Source: Vallitaleaceae bacterium 9-2 (GTDB lineage Bacteria; Bacillota; Clostridia; Lachnospirales; Vallitaleaceae). Taken from it: DNA of 64,000 nt. A model generated the notes under the pieces. It was not told the DNA's origin, ran no database searches, and saw only the letters and a list, made by a program, of their open reading frames with translations. Positions 46,598 through 55,867 of this stretch are shown piece by piece; the stretch's first letter is position 1; every line of letters starts with the position of its first letter. The stretch spans positions 2,418,001-2,482,000 of the forward strand of contig CP121691.1 in assembly GCA_038396585.1 (NCBI GenBank), in the 5' to 3' direction. A program made the translations under genes and the position numbers.

Positions 46598-46670
46598 AAG
46601 CTCCTAACCGGATTCGAACCGGTGACCTCATCCTTACCATGGATGCGCGCTACCTACTGTGCCATAGGAG
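46598..46670 (-). tRNA. tRNA-Thr (anticodon GGT)
   Basis: On the minus strand the acceptor stem is GCTCCTA / TAGGAGC, the anticodon stem CATCC / GGATG with loop ATGGTAA (anticodon GGT, reading ACC/ACT), and the T-arm ACCGG-TTCGAAT-CCGGT. The D-arm is GGCACAGTAGGTAGCGC. The discriminator base is T and CCA is not encoded. It lies between the LacI operators and sigH. Confidence 0.93.
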
Positions 46671-46703
46671 CTTATTACCTACTGCCTTTACTATTATACA
46701 CAA

Positions 46704-47342
46704 TTATACATTTTTTTCAAGTAGTATTTTTTCAACTTTTTTCTTAATACGTTGTAAAGCATTGTCAATTGACTTAATCGGACGCTTCATAATAGCCGCA
46801 ACCTCAGTATAACTGGTCCCATCGATATATAACTGCAATACTTCTTTTTCAAAAGGACTTAATTTTTTTGTAAGTTCATATTCAATAATATGAAGATTTT
46901 CTCGTCCAATTAATAGTTCTTCCGGATCCGTTACTTTTTCGTTGGATACAGAATCAATTAATTCCGGACGGTCCTCTTCATCTTGATACGACGGTTTGTT
47001 CAAAGATACATATGTATTGAGCGGCATATGTTTTTGACGTGTTGCTGCTTTAACTGCAGTTATCATCTGTCTAGTAATACATAAATCTGCAAAGGAAAAA
47101 AAACTGGCTTCTTTATTCGGATTATAGTCACGAATAGCCTTGAATAAGCCAATCATCCCTTCTTGTATAATGTCTTCTTTGCTTGCTCCCATTAAAAAAT
47201 ATGTTTTGGCTTTTTTTTCAACAAGTAACTTATACTTATTCATTAAAAAATCTATGGCTAAATCATTGTCTTGACGAATCTGCTCAACCAACTCTTCATC
47301 TACCATTGACTGAAACGCTTCTAACTGTTCTAACTGCTCCAA
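46704..47342 (-). CDS. sigH: RNA polymerase sigma-H factor
   Basis: A 212-residue sigma-70-family factor matching SigH (Spo0H), which drives early stationary-phase and sporulation genes. It shows region 2 (ASKEDIIQEGMIGLFKAIRDY, FFSFADLCITRQMITAVKAA) and a region 4 helix-turn-helix (LSPFEKEVLQLYIDGTSYTEVAAIM). It uses a TTG start 7 bases after GGAGG. Its place downstream of rlmB-mrnC-cysS is the conserved Firmicutes order. Confidence 0.93.
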   Translation of the reverse strand: MEQLEQLEAFQSMVDEELVEQIRQDNDLAIDFLMNKYKLLVEKKAKTYFLMGASKEDIIQEGMIGLFKAIRDYNPNKEASFFSFADLCITRQMITAVKAATRQKHMPLNTYVSLNKPSYQDEEDRPELIDSVSNEKVTDPEELLIGRENLHIIEYELTKKLSPFEKEVLQLYIDGTSYTEVAAIMKRPIKSIDNALQRIKKKVEKILLEKNV

Positions 47343-47404
47343 GTCATCGCCTCCACTCTAACCTTATCTATTATTCATTCATGTTTAACGTACAGTATAA
47401 CATG

Positions 47405-48163
47405 TTACCCTCGGCGTTGTCTATATCCCTCATACATAAGAACGCCAGCTGCAACCGATGCATTCAAAGAAGAAATTTCACCTTGCATAGGAATTTGCGC
47501 AACAAAGTCACAATGCTCCCGTACTAATTTAGATAAACCTTCCCCTTCACTTCCAATAACAATCGCAAGGGCACCCTTCATATCTACATCATACATTATC
47601 TGTCCATCCATGTCCGCCCCAACAATCCACAGCCCTTTATCTTTAAGCTCTTGTATCGCTTGAGAGATATTGGTCACTTTACATACTGGGGTATATTCAA
47701 TGGCTCCTGCACTTGTTTTTACTACAGTGTCCGTCAAACCAACTGCGCGTCTTTTAGGGATAATCACACCATGTACTCCAACCACATTAGCCGTACGAAT
47801 GATTGCGCCTAAATTGTGGGGATCTTCAATTCCATCAAGAATCATAACATATGGCGATTCCCCTTTTTTCTCAGCAATAGCAAGGATATCATCAATAGAT
47901 ACGTAATCATAAGCCGCCACATAAGCAACGACGCCTTGATGCTTATGTGAGCTTGCTCGAGCATCCAAACGTTCCTTGGATTCAAAGTTAATAACAATCC
48001 CTTTTTTTCTAGCTTTTGCAATAATACTTTTTAAGGGACCTTCTTTACTGACTTGATCTTGTATAAAAAGTTTGTCAATGCTTCGATCAGCTTTTAAAGC
48101 CTCGTTAACTGCATTTCTCCCTTCAATAATGAGGGATGACGAATTGTTCTCTTGTTTATTCAT
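47405..48163 (-). CDS. rlmB: 23S rRNA (guanosine-2'-O)-methyltransferase RlmB family
   Basis: A 252-residue SpoU/TrmH-type SPOUT methyltransferase. An L30e-like substrate-binding domain (IIEGRNAVNEALKADRSIDK) is followed by the knotted catalytic domain with motifs ILDGIEDPHNLGAIIRTA, IVIGSEGEGLSKLV and PMQGEISSLNASVAAGVLMYE. Sits between the flippase gene and sigH in the cys-rlmB cluster. Confidence 0.94.
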   Translation of the reverse strand: MNKQENNSSSLIIEGRNAVNEALKADRSIDKLFIQDQVSKEGPLKSIIAKARKKGIVINFESKERLDARASSHKHQGVVAYVAAYDYVSIDDILAIAEKKGESPYVMILDGIEDPHNLGAIIRTANVVGVHGVIIPKRRAVGLTDTVVKTSAGAIEYTPVCKVTNISQAIQELKDKGLWIVGADMDGQIMYDVDMKGALAIVIGSEGEGLSKLVREHCDFVAQIPMQGEISSLNASVAAGVLMYEGYRQRRG

Positions 48164-48183
48164 TGTGTTCCTTCTTCCTTCTT

Positions 48184-49788
48184 CTATATTTTTTTATCTT
48201 TGGCAAACCATTCTACCAGCTTATTGCCTCGCGGAATGAGTAAAAGTTCTTCTTCGGAGAATGCTTTTAACATAATCATGGCCACCAAATAGACGATAAT
48301 GCCAATACACACACTCATCAATAAGGCTGCCGCATTGCTATGAAGCAAAAAATGTATGCCTAGATATCCCAGATACGTAAAGATTCCCATAATTGAAGAT
48401 GCAATAAGAGGTTTTCCATACGTATGAAAAATGTTCGTTTTTATGTCCACACATTTTTTTATATTATAATAACTAAGAATTGTAATAAGCATATAGTAAA
48501 TCACTGTAGCCAATGTGACACCGTATCCATTCATTTCTGTTTGAATAAAAAACACATTAAGAATCAATTTAACGAGGGCACTCACCAAGACAATGTTTAG
48601 TGCTGTATAGTACTTTGATAACCCCTGTAATATTCCTGTCATTGATTGACCCAAAATCATGAATACCAATCCAACCGCCATAATCTGAAGATAACGATAA
48701 CCTTCCGGTTCTTGATACACAAAGTTAAGAATCGGCTTGGCAAGAATTGCAATACCAAAAGTTGCCGGTAAAGCAAGTTTTACGGCAATCTCTATACCTT
48801 CAATAATTTTTTTCTTAAGCGCATCTTTTGTCTCTCGTGCATTCGTTGCAGAAATGGTCGGTACGATGCTTATAATCAGGGATACACTTAAAACTAAGGG
48901 CACATTAATAATGGTCTGAATCTTACCGATAATTCCATTAATGTAGGTCCCTTCCGATAACCACTCCCCCTCCATAAACACCTGTGTATTTAGAAGTTTG
49001 GGAAGCGTTGCTGCATCAATGGCCAACATAATGGATAAAGCTGCACTTGCTACCGTAATCGGAACAGCAATCATGGCAATCTTTTTAAACACCTTGCTAA
49101 AATGTTCATCTGAACTTTGTGTTCCTACCTTAAGCATAATCTCTTTGTGTTGTTTCAAATATGCCATGAGTAAGAAAAAGGCGGAAAACACAAAGCCTAA
49201 GGACACACCTAATGCCGCACCACCAATGGCAACCGGAATATCATAACCTTGTTCTAGGAGTATATACACTAAGCTGATTCCTATAATGACTTTGACGGTA
49301 TTTTCAATGATTTGTGAAATCGCTGTCGGTGCCATCTGCTGCATTCCCTGCAAGTATCCACGAATAGCCCCTGCAATTGATATAAAAAAAGGTGCAATAC
49401 CCATTCCCAAAAGTGCATATTGGCTTCCATCATCCCAATCCATAACTTGGCGTATTCCATCTCCTAAAAAGATTAATACTCCTGAAATCAACAAACCAAT
49501 GGAGCCCGTTATAATTAAAGCATATCGAAAAATATCATGTGCTTTTCGATAGTTATTTTTTGCTATTTCTTCAGCCACTAACTTAGAAATCGAATTTGGA
49601 ATACCTATCAATGAAGCCGCAGTTAACAAACTATATAGGCCATAAATATTTTGATAATACCCAAGACCAACTGTACCGGTAAAACGTTCGAGAGGCACTT
49701 TATAAAATGCACTAATGATTTTTGCAAAAATTCCGGCTAGTGTTAATATCAGTGTCCCTCTAATCAAAGTTGTTGATTGTTTACTCAT
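48184..49788 (-). CDS. MATE-like polysaccharide or lipid flippase (SpoVB/MurJ-like)
   Basis: A 534-residue membrane protein with about 14 helices of the MVF/PST flippase superfamily. The N-terminus TLILTLAGIFAKIISAFYKV and LYSLLTAASLIGIPNSISKL are typical of SpoVB/YtgP-type proteins, which move lipid-linked wall or capsule precursors. It overlaps mrnC by 8 bases (ATGAGTAA) and precedes rlmB by 20 bases. This interrupts the mrnC-rlmB adjacency common in Firmicutes. Confidence 0.88.
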   Translation of the reverse strand: MSKQSTTLIRGTLILTLAGIFAKIISAFYKVPLERFTGTVGLGYYQNIYGLYSLLTAASLIGIPNSISKLVAEEIAKNNYRKAHDIFRYALIITGSIGLLISGVLIFLGDGIRQVMDWDDGSQYALLGMGIAPFFISIAGAIRGYLQGMQQMAPTAISQIIENTVKVIIGISLVYILLEQGYDIPVAIGGAALGVSLGFVFSAFFLLMAYLKQHKEIMLKVGTQSSDEHFSKVFKKIAMIAVPITVASAALSIMLAIDAATLPKLLNTQVFMEGEWLSEGTYINGIIGKIQTIINVPLVLSVSLIISIVPTISATNARETKDALKKKIIEGIEIAVKLALPATFGIAILAKPILNFVYQEPEGYRYLQIMAVGLVFMILGQSMTGILQGLSKYYTALNIVLVSALVKLILNVFFIQTEMNGYGVTLATVIYYMLITILSYYNIKKCVDIKTNIFHTYGKPLIASSIMGIFTYLGYLGIHFLLHSNAAALLMSVCIGIIVYLVAMIMLKAFSEEELLLIPRGNKLVEWFAKDKKI

Positions 49789-50212
49789 GTTTAATCCCCT
49801 TGACTACACATTCTAGCAGTCGCTGATAGTTTTTTGTCATTGCTAAATATCCTAACAAACATTCAAATGCCGTTGCCATCTGATAGTCACTTCGTGTTGC
49901 ATGTTTAGGGACTGACTGGCTCTTGGCATTTCGTCCCCATTTAACAATCCGCTGTTCCTCTTTGGAAAGGCTAGGCATAATGTGATTCAAAATCTTTGCC
50001 TGTTCAGATGCTTTTACATACTTTTTTGTTAATGCATGTAATTCATTAACTGAACGGTTTCCTTGCTGTACAATATAAAATTTTATCAAAAAATCATAAA
50101 CAGAATCACCTAAGTAAGCTAATGTTAATGGTGAATATTGTTTGATGTCTATTGCATCAAAATCTTCTCCTGCTTGTTTTAAAAAGGTTTCAATAAACTT
50201 CTCCACACACAC
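49781..50212 (-). CDS. mrnC: Mini-ribonuclease III
   Basis: A 143-residue RNase III-fold enzyme without the double-stranded RNA-binding domain, which in Bacillus matures 23S rRNA ends. The family signature LAYLGDSVYDFLIKFY holds the catalytic acidic residues; a second acidic segment is FECLLGYLAM. It lies between cysS and the flippase gene. The start is one of two GTG codons after GAGG, so the first residues are uncertain. Confidence 0.94.
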   Translation of the reverse strand: MCVEKFIETFLKQAGEDFDAIDIKQYSPLTLAYLGDSVYDFLIKFYIVQQGNRSVNELHALTKKYVKASEQAKILNHIMPSLSKEEQRIVKWGRNAKSQSVPKHATRSDYQMATAFECLLGYLAMTKNYQRLLECVVKGIKHE

Positions 50213-50224
50213 ACCTCAATATGT

Positions 50225-51628
50225 TTATATACGTTTAAAGCGTACACCTTCACGCGTGTCTTCCAGAACAATTCCCTGTTCTTGAAGTTCATCCCGGATT
50301 TGATCAGCTAACGCAAAGTCTCTATTTTTTCTTGCTTGTTGTCTTTTTTCAATAAGCGCTTCAATCTCTTCATCTAAGATGACTTGTTCACGCTTATAAG
50401 ATACTCCTAGTATATCACAAAGTTGTACAAAACATTCATTAAAATTCTCTATAAAAATCAGGTTCGTTGATGTCTCTAATTCTGTATTAATATATTTGAC
50501 CATATCAAACAGTGTTGATACTGCATCCGATGTATTAAAGTCATCGTCCATTGCACGCTCAAATTGTTGCATAAACTTGTCCAGAATTTTTTGTTCGTCC
50601 ATGGATACTGGATGAGACTGCTCATTTTTATTTTTAAGCAGTTGTGTTAATTCTTGAAGATGGTCATAACCTGTTTTAATTCGTTCAAGGCTTCGTCCTG
50701 CCGCATCCATAAGCATCTCGCTAAAGTTAATGGGACTGCGATAATGTGCACTGACAATAAAAAAGCGAATCACATCATATGGCACTGTCTGTGCAATATC
50801 TCGAACAGTAAAAAAATTACCTTTAGACTTTGACATTTTTTCATTATTCACATTAATAAATCCATTGTGCATCCAATATTTTGCAAACTCTACGCCGTTG
50901 GCACATTCACTTTGTGCAATCTCATTTTCATGGTGTGGGAAGACCAAATCAGTACCACCCGCATGAATATCAATACGATCGCCTAAGTAACGCTTCGCCA
51001 TAGCTGAACATTCAATGTGCCAACCTGGTCGTCCTTGACTCCATGGTGACTCCCAATAAGGCTCATTGTCTTTTTTTGGTTTCCATAACACAAAGTCTGT
51101 TGGATTTTTCTTCCCTTCTTCAACAGCTATACGCTTCCCGGATTCTAAATCTTCAATATTTTTTTTCGATAATTTCCCATATCCACTGAATTTATTTGAT
51201 TCAAAATATACCGTTCCATCGACTTCATAGGCTACCCCTTTATCAATAAGCGCTTGAATCATAGCAATAATACCTTCCATCTCTTGCGTTGCTTTTGGAT
51301 GGTAAGTTGCAGGTTTAACGCCAAGACGGGATGTATCATGCTCGACTTCACTTATATATTTACTTGCGATCTCATCCGTAGTTAATTGTTCCTCAATTGC
51401 ACGTTGAATAATCTTATCATCAATGTCTGTATAGTTTTGTACATACGTTACATCATAGCCTTTATATTCAAGATAACGACGTACTACATCAAATATAATA
51501 AATGGTCGAGCGTTACCTATATGAATGTAATTATATACCGTTGGTCCACATACATACATTTTTACTTTTCCAGGTTCTAAGGGTTCAAACATTTCTTTTT
51601 GACGTGTTAGTGTATTATATATTTTCAT
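50225..51628 (-). CDS. cysS: Cysteinyl-tRNA synthetase
   Basis: A 467-residue class I synthetase charging tRNA-Cys. It carries YNYIHIGNARP (HIGH motif), NNEKMSKSKGNF (KMSKS), and zinc-binding Cys/His such as CGPT and WHIECSAM. I start at the ATG 51626-51628 (MKIYNTLTRQ), the usual N-terminus; an ATG seven codons earlier is possible. It follows cysE by 23 bases under the Cys T-box. Confidence 0.96.
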   Translation of the reverse strand: MKIYNTLTRQKEMFEPLEPGKVKMYVCGPTVYNYIHIGNARPFIIFDVVRRYLEYKGYDVTYVQNYTDIDDKIIQRAIEEQLTTDEIASKYISEVEHDTSRLGVKPATYHPKATQEMEGIIAMIQALIDKGVAYEVDGTVYFESNKFSGYGKLSKKNIEDLESGKRIAVEEGKKNPTDFVLWKPKKDNEPYWESPWSQGRPGWHIECSAMAKRYLGDRIDIHAGGTDLVFPHHENEIAQSECANGVEFAKYWMHNGFINVNNEKMSKSKGNFFTVRDIAQTVPYDVIRFFIVSAHYRSPINFSEMLMDAAGRSLERIKTGYDHLQELTQLLKNKNEQSHPVSMDEQKILDKFMQQFERAMDDDFNTSDAVSTLFDMVKYINTELETSTNLIFIENFNECFVQLCDILGVSYKREQVILDEEIEALIEKRQQARKNRDFALADQIRDELQEQGIVLEDTREGVRFKRI

Positions 51629-51651
51629 CTTTATATCATTCCTTTTCATCT

Positions 51652-52359
51652 TTAGTTTAGTGACGGATTATCTGGACATAGTTGACACCTTTCATCTTCA
51701 AGTGCTTGTAGCATCTCAGCATCCAGCCCTCCACACTTCTTTTCAACATTTTCCAATCGAATAATCAGCTTACATATTTCTTGACGTACAGGGTCTGGAA
51801 GATGTACTTGATCTAGCGCATCTTGAGGATGCTTTGCTTTTGCTTCACCACGAACAACACGTCCCGGTATTCCCACAACGGTAGCATTTGGCGGTACAGC
51901 ACGTAACACCACAGACCCGGCGCCTATTTTTGCATCATCTCCAACCTCGAATGAACCAAGAACCTTGGCACCAGCACTAATCATAACATTGTTACCAATA
52001 GTCGGATGACGTTTTCCGTGTTCTTTTCCTGTTCCTCCAAGAGTAACTCCTTGATAAATGGTCACATCGTCTCCAATAATTGTAGTTTCCCCAATCACAA
52101 CGCCATGACCATGATCAATAAAAAGACCTTTTCCGATTTTTGCTCCCGGATGAATTTCAATCCCTGTCTTATGCAAAGCGCGTTGAGAAATCCATCGTGC
52201 AAGAACATAACGTTTATGCACATAAAACCAATGTGCCAGCCTATATCGAAGTATCGCATGAAAGCTTGGATATAAAAACACTTCCATCGTTTTTTTTATA
52301 GCAGGATCTCTTTCTTTTATAACATTGATTTCTTCTCTGATGTAACTAAAGATATTCAT
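51652..52359 (-). CDS. cysE: Serine O-acetyltransferase
   Basis: A 235-residue left-handed beta-helix acetyltransferase making O-acetylserine for cysteine synthesis. N-terminal helices are followed by hexapeptide repeats: IHPGAKIGKGLFIDHGHGVV (catalytic His region), IIGDDVTIYQGVTLGGTGKE, and KIGAGSVVLRAVPPNATVVG near the end. First gene after the Cys T-box, so cysteine starvation raises both serine acetylation and cysteinyl-tRNA synthetase. Confidence 0.95.
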   Translation of the reverse strand: MNIFSYIREEINVIKERDPAIKKTMEVFLYPSFHAILRYRLAHWFYVHKRYVLARWISQRALHKTGIEIHPGAKIGKGLFIDHGHGVVIGETTIIGDDVTIYQGVTLGGTGKEHGKRHPTIGNNVMISAGAKVLGSFEVGDDAKIGAGSVVLRAVPPNATVVGIPGRVVRGEAKAKHPQDALDQVHLPDPVRQEICKLIIRLENVEKKCGGLDAEMLQALEDERCQLCPDNPSLN

Positions 52360-52651
52360 GTAAACCTCCTAGCTATAGTTGGACTATCCTATAGTAAATA
52401 AAAAAGTCTCTTATCAATGATAAGAGACGCTTATGCGTGGTTCCACTCTATTTAAAAGCTGTTAAAATTCAAACACCTTTCACTCTTTCTACGATAACGT
52501 GTAGACCTCCGACTATAACTACATCTGCTTCGCTATAGCAGCTCCCGAATGCACTTGGGCAACACTTATCTAGACAACTTCCACCACTGTTATCCTCTCT
52601 ATGAGATTGGTTGTTGCTTACTTTTTCGTTCATCGCTTTTTATCTTTTTCC
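52360..52651 (-). promoter_or_regulatory. Cys T-box riboswitch leader of cysE-cysS
   Basis: The minus-strand leader holds a T-box core AGAGTGGAACCACGC (UGGA, which pairs with the UCCA end of tRNA-Cys, discriminator U) at about 52434-52450. It is followed by a terminator stem GTCTCTTATC/GATAAGAGAC and TTTTTT (52399-52428). Upstream, GCAACA/TGTTGC can close Stem I, with apical hairpin GATAAC/GTTGTC. Both TGT and TGC (Cys codons) occur on the 3' side of Stem I, so I cannot fix the specifier. The downstream genes make the tRNA-Cys assignment firm. Confidence 0.92.
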
Positions 52652-52657
52652 TTATCA

Positions 52658-52686
52658 AATATAATATATAAATGGCTATCTGTCAA
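52658..52686 (-). promoter_or_regulatory. Promoter of cysE-cysS leader
   Basis: TTGACA (52686-52681) and TATATT (52663-52658) with a 17-base spacer on the minus strand. It starts only 10 bases past the stop of the enzyme I-like gene. Confidence 0.9.
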
Positions 52687-52695
52687 TAGTTTATG

Positions 52696-54426
52696 TTACT
52701 GGTTTGACCATAAAAACAGTTCACCATATTTCTTTTCGAGGCGCATTTTTATGTCTTTTCCTGACCCCATAAAATAAACCTCACGCATGATTTTTCCCCA
52801 TTCACGCTTATGCGTTGAATTGACTTCCCATCGTATACGTGCAATCTCAGCTGAGACAGTACTTAATCCGTCAACCCCCAGTGCAATAAACAAAGGAATC
52901 AACAAAGGATTGGAAGCAATATCTCCAATAAAATCGATAGGTGTTCCTTCTCGATGGGCGCCTCTAACCATACTTTTTAGTAAACGTAAAAATCCAGGAT
53001 GAAATTCGTCAAATAAATCATACGTCATCTCATTACTTGGATCAACTCCGGTTGTGTACTGTAGCAAATCATCAAGATCAACATATACAAACCCGAGTTC
53101 CTGGGCAAAAATATGTGTGATCAAAGCGACAGAAGGGGTTTCTAAAATCACGCCAAATGAAATGGCTTTATTATATTCTTCATGCTTAACATCAAGCTCT
53201 AGCATAGCTTCTTCAATAATTAATCGTATATCAAGAAGCTCATCAATCGATGCAATCATTGGGATTACAAAACGCACATCTCCAAACACACTCGCTCTTA
53301 AGATGGCCTTAATTTGAGTCAATAAAATTTCACGGTGGTTTAATGCAATCCGTGTTGAAAGCAATCCAAGGGACGGATTCTTTTCCTCCGGAAAATGAAT
53401 ATATGGCAAATCACTTGTTCCATGACAATCAAAGGTCCGAAAGCAAATCCGCTTACCTTTTGAAGCTTTAACCGCTTCTTGATAATATAAGAACTGTTCT
53501 TCTTCATCCGGCATCTGATGACGTCCTATAAAAATCGCTTCTGTGCGAAAAACACCAATATGCTCTGCTCCATGCTTTATTGCCTGTTCAACTTCCTCAA
53601 TATTTGATGCAATCGCATTAAGCTTCATTCTATATCCATCTTTTGTCTGTGTCTTTGCCGTTACATATTGATCGTAATGCCCTTCATGACTCTCTTTTTT
53701 ACGGATTTTATTTTGGACTAATCGGATAACCTCAGATGAAGGGCGAATAATAACTTCTCCCTTTTTCCCATCCATAATAATGTCATCTTCATCTTCTATT
53801 TTCTCCAAAATATTTTTTGCTTGTACAATACAAGGAATATCCCAGTTCTTAGCTAAAGCTACACCAAAAGAATGCTGAGCGTCTTGTTCAAGAATAATCC
53901 CTAGAACATGACCTTGTTCTAATTCAATTAAGTCCGCTGCTGACAATGCATTAGCAACAATAATTTTGCCTTCATGCAATTCACCAAAAAAATGATGTCC
54001 TTCATAAGAAAGTTGATGAATCAACCCTTTTGTAACCTTTTTAATATATTCTGCCTTCTTCTTTAAGAAGTTATCATCAACACGATGATAGATAACGTCA
54101 TATTTATTCTTTACTTCTTCCAAAATCCATTCCGCATTCACCTGTTGATCTCGAATCTGTTTTTTGACACTACTAATAATCACCGATTCTTTCAAAATTT
54201 CTAGGTGTTTTTGATATGTTTTGGCTTCTTCTTCACTCAAGATATTCATACTTTTTGTATAAATCTTTGCAAGATATTCTTGATAATTACGTACTGCATC
54301 TTCCAGGCGCTTTATCTCTTGGTCAACATTATCAATCGATTGCTTTAACACAGTCTTTGGATACTGCTTTTTTTTAACTATCTTGCCATATACGATGCCC
54401 TCTGATACGCCTACGCCTCGAATCAT
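52696..54426 (-). CDS. Divergent PTS enzyme I-like protein
   Basis: A 576-residue protein with the whole enzyme I layout (N-terminal HPr/His domain, PEP-binding TIM barrel). The start MIRGVGVSEG has GGGAGGAG 6 bases upstream. The phospho-His is kept (H185 in DAQHSFGVALAK), as are R294 (GVFRTE), R330 (RTFD), E429 (LETP) and D453. However, the PEP-site RGN is P463-S-N, the catalytic Cys of MCGE is I500 (DFIGD), GTNDL is D450-L-D-D-L, and GGDK is HGTS. These E. coli residues are needed for PEP phosphotransfer, so a normal PTS role is doubtful. It lies downstream of folC and the TPR gene, with no HPr gene nearby. Confidence 0.82.
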   Translation of the reverse strand: MIRGVGVSEGIVYGKIVKKKQYPKTVLKQSIDNVDQEIKRLEDAVRNYQEYLAKIYTKSMNILSEEEAKTYQKHLEILKESVIISSVKKQIRDQQVNAEWILEEVKNKYDVIYHRVDDNFLKKKAEYIKKVTKGLIHQLSYEGHHFFGELHEGKIIVANALSAADLIELEQGHVLGIILEQDAQHSFGVALAKNWDIPCIVQAKNILEKIEDEDDIIMDGKKGEVIIRPSSEVIRLVQNKIRKKESHEGHYDQYVTAKTQTKDGYRMKLNAIASNIEEVEQAIKHGAEHIGVFRTEAIFIGRHQMPDEEEQFLYYQEAVKASKGKRICFRTFDCHGTSDLPYIHFPEEKNPSLGLLSTRIALNHREILLTQIKAILRASVFGDVRFVIPMIASIDELLDIRLIIEEAMLELDVKHEEYNKAISFGVILETPSVALITHIFAQELGFVYVDLDDLLQYTTGVDPSNEMTYDLFDEFHPGFLRLLKSMVRGAHREGTPIDFIGDIASNPLLIPLFIALGVDGLSTVSAEIARIRWEVNSTHKREWGKIMREVYFMGSGKDIKMRLEKKYGELFLWSNQ

Positions 54427-54460
54427 ATAAAACTCCTCCCTCATAGAAGCAAATGATTGA

Positions 54461-55843
54461 TTAGTCTAGTTTTCCTCCCAAAATCCGAATTTGGTTTTCT
54501 GCCCAACCTCTCGTATTCGAACTTGGGTAATTTGCAAGGAGATATTTAAACTGTTCAATCGCATCTTCCGGTCGGTCTAAAAACTGATAACTACGTCCTA
54601 AGTAATAGACGGCATAGTGAGAGTATGTTGCATTCTTTGCATAACGGATAGAGACTTCCAGATGATCAACAGCTTCTTGATATCTTCCACTATTATATGC
54701 CGAATACCCTGCATTATATTCTGTCCTAGCCACCTCTGGTAAAATAACTTCTGCCAATTGTGTATACAGATTATTTAATGTACCATCGGTGCTGTCATTA
54801 ATATTCACATTTGACAAGGCTGCTGCTGCATTGGGCAGGTCATCTTGCAGATAGTAAGTCACACTCATCAGCATTTGCTGTACTTGTCCATCTTTTTGTG
54901 ATAACTGTTCATTATCCGTAATCGCTTGTTCAAGCTCAGCTTCTAAGGTACGAATCGTTGCCTCGTTTTCACTTTTTTGGGCTTCAAGCGCCTTTGCCTC
55001 ATTTTCACTTTTTACTAAATCCGTCTGATATTGTTCAATCTCATCATTTAACTGTCCGACACGTCCTGGCATTAATAGGAAGAAAACTAAAGCGGCACCA
55101 ATAGCCAGTCCAAATACTAATGCTCCAAATTGCTGTACGGACTGATTAATTGCAATCTGACGTTTTAACTTTTTCTTGTTCTTTTTTATTTCTTCTTGAG
55201 GCTCAACAACAACCGCCTCTTCTTTGTTGTCATCAAATAATTCTTCATAATATTTACGTGCAGCATAGTTCGTCTTATCAATCAAAAGTACCTTGAGCAA
55301 TATATTTTTCGCTCGACTAATCTCTTCTTCCTTAATATATAAAAGAGCTAACAGCGTATATGCTTTTACAAATTTAGGATTTAATGAAATCACCTTTTTT
55401 AATTGAATAATTGCTAAATCTCTTGAATTTTGATTAATATAGCCTAAAGCTTGATTATATTTTTTAATCGCAGAATTCAAACGATCCAGATTGATTTGAT
55501 TATCTTGAATGACCTTGAGATAATTAGAAGCTACATTTAACTCTGGCTGAATATTTTGACTAATGACCCACTGACGCAGTGCCATTACCGTCTCACCTAA
55601 TTCAAAATAAACCAATCCAAGTAAATTTCTTGCATCTACATTACGTTTATCATATTTAATACTACGGTTTAAACTTTCAACTGCACCGCTCAAGTCTCGC
55701 ATTTTTGATTTTTGAAGGCCTTCGTTGTAGAGACTTTTAGATACTTCTTTAATGAGGCGAAATGAACGATACGTAATATTACATGAATCACAGTGTGATT
55801 TTTCATTTAATTTTTGTCCACATTTTGGGCATTGATTCAACAT
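54461..55843 (-). CDS. Zinc-ribbon, TPR and coiled-coil membrane protein
   Basis: A 460-residue protein of unknown function, start MLNQCPKCGQ chosen because AAGGA is 8 bases upstream. An N-terminal zinc ribbon (C5, C8, C18, C21) is followed by several TPR repeats (about 35-210), a Lys-rich stretch, one transmembrane helix (about 240-260), a coiled coil (about 265-320), and further TPRs at the C-terminus (LYTQLAEVILPEVARTEYNAG, YYLGRSYQFLDRPEDAIEQF). N-terminal TPRs would be cytoplasmic and C-terminal TPRs extracytoplasmic. It lies between the 50-residue gene and the enzyme I-like gene; probably a membrane scaffold. Confidence 0.7.
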   Translation of the reverse strand: MLNQCPKCGQKLNEKSHCDSCNITYRSFRLIKEVSKSLYNEGLQKSKMRDLSGAVESLNRSIKYDKRNVDARNLLGLVYFELGETVMALRQWVISQNIQPELNVASNYLKVIQDNQINLDRLNSAIKKYNQALGYINQNSRDLAIIQLKKVISLNPKFVKAYTLLALLYIKEEEISRAKNILLKVLLIDKTNYAARKYYEELFDDNKEEAVVVEPQEEIKKNKKKLKRQIAINQSVQQFGALVFGLAIGAALVFFLLMPGRVGQLNDEIEQYQTDLVKSENEAKALEAQKSENEATIRTLEAELEQAITDNEQLSQKDGQVQQMLMSVTYYLQDDLPNAAAALSNVNINDSTDGTLNNLYTQLAEVILPEVARTEYNAGYSAYNSGRYQEAVDHLEVSIRYAKNATYSHYAVYYLGRSYQFLDRPEDAIEQFKYLLANYPSSNTRGWAENQIRILGGKLD

Positions 55844-55867
55844 GTTTTTCATCCTTTTCTACGTAGT

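Noticed and set aside
46598-46670. tRNA-Thr as an integration site
   Set aside because: No integrase, direct repeat of the tRNA 3' end or phage genes were seen on either side.
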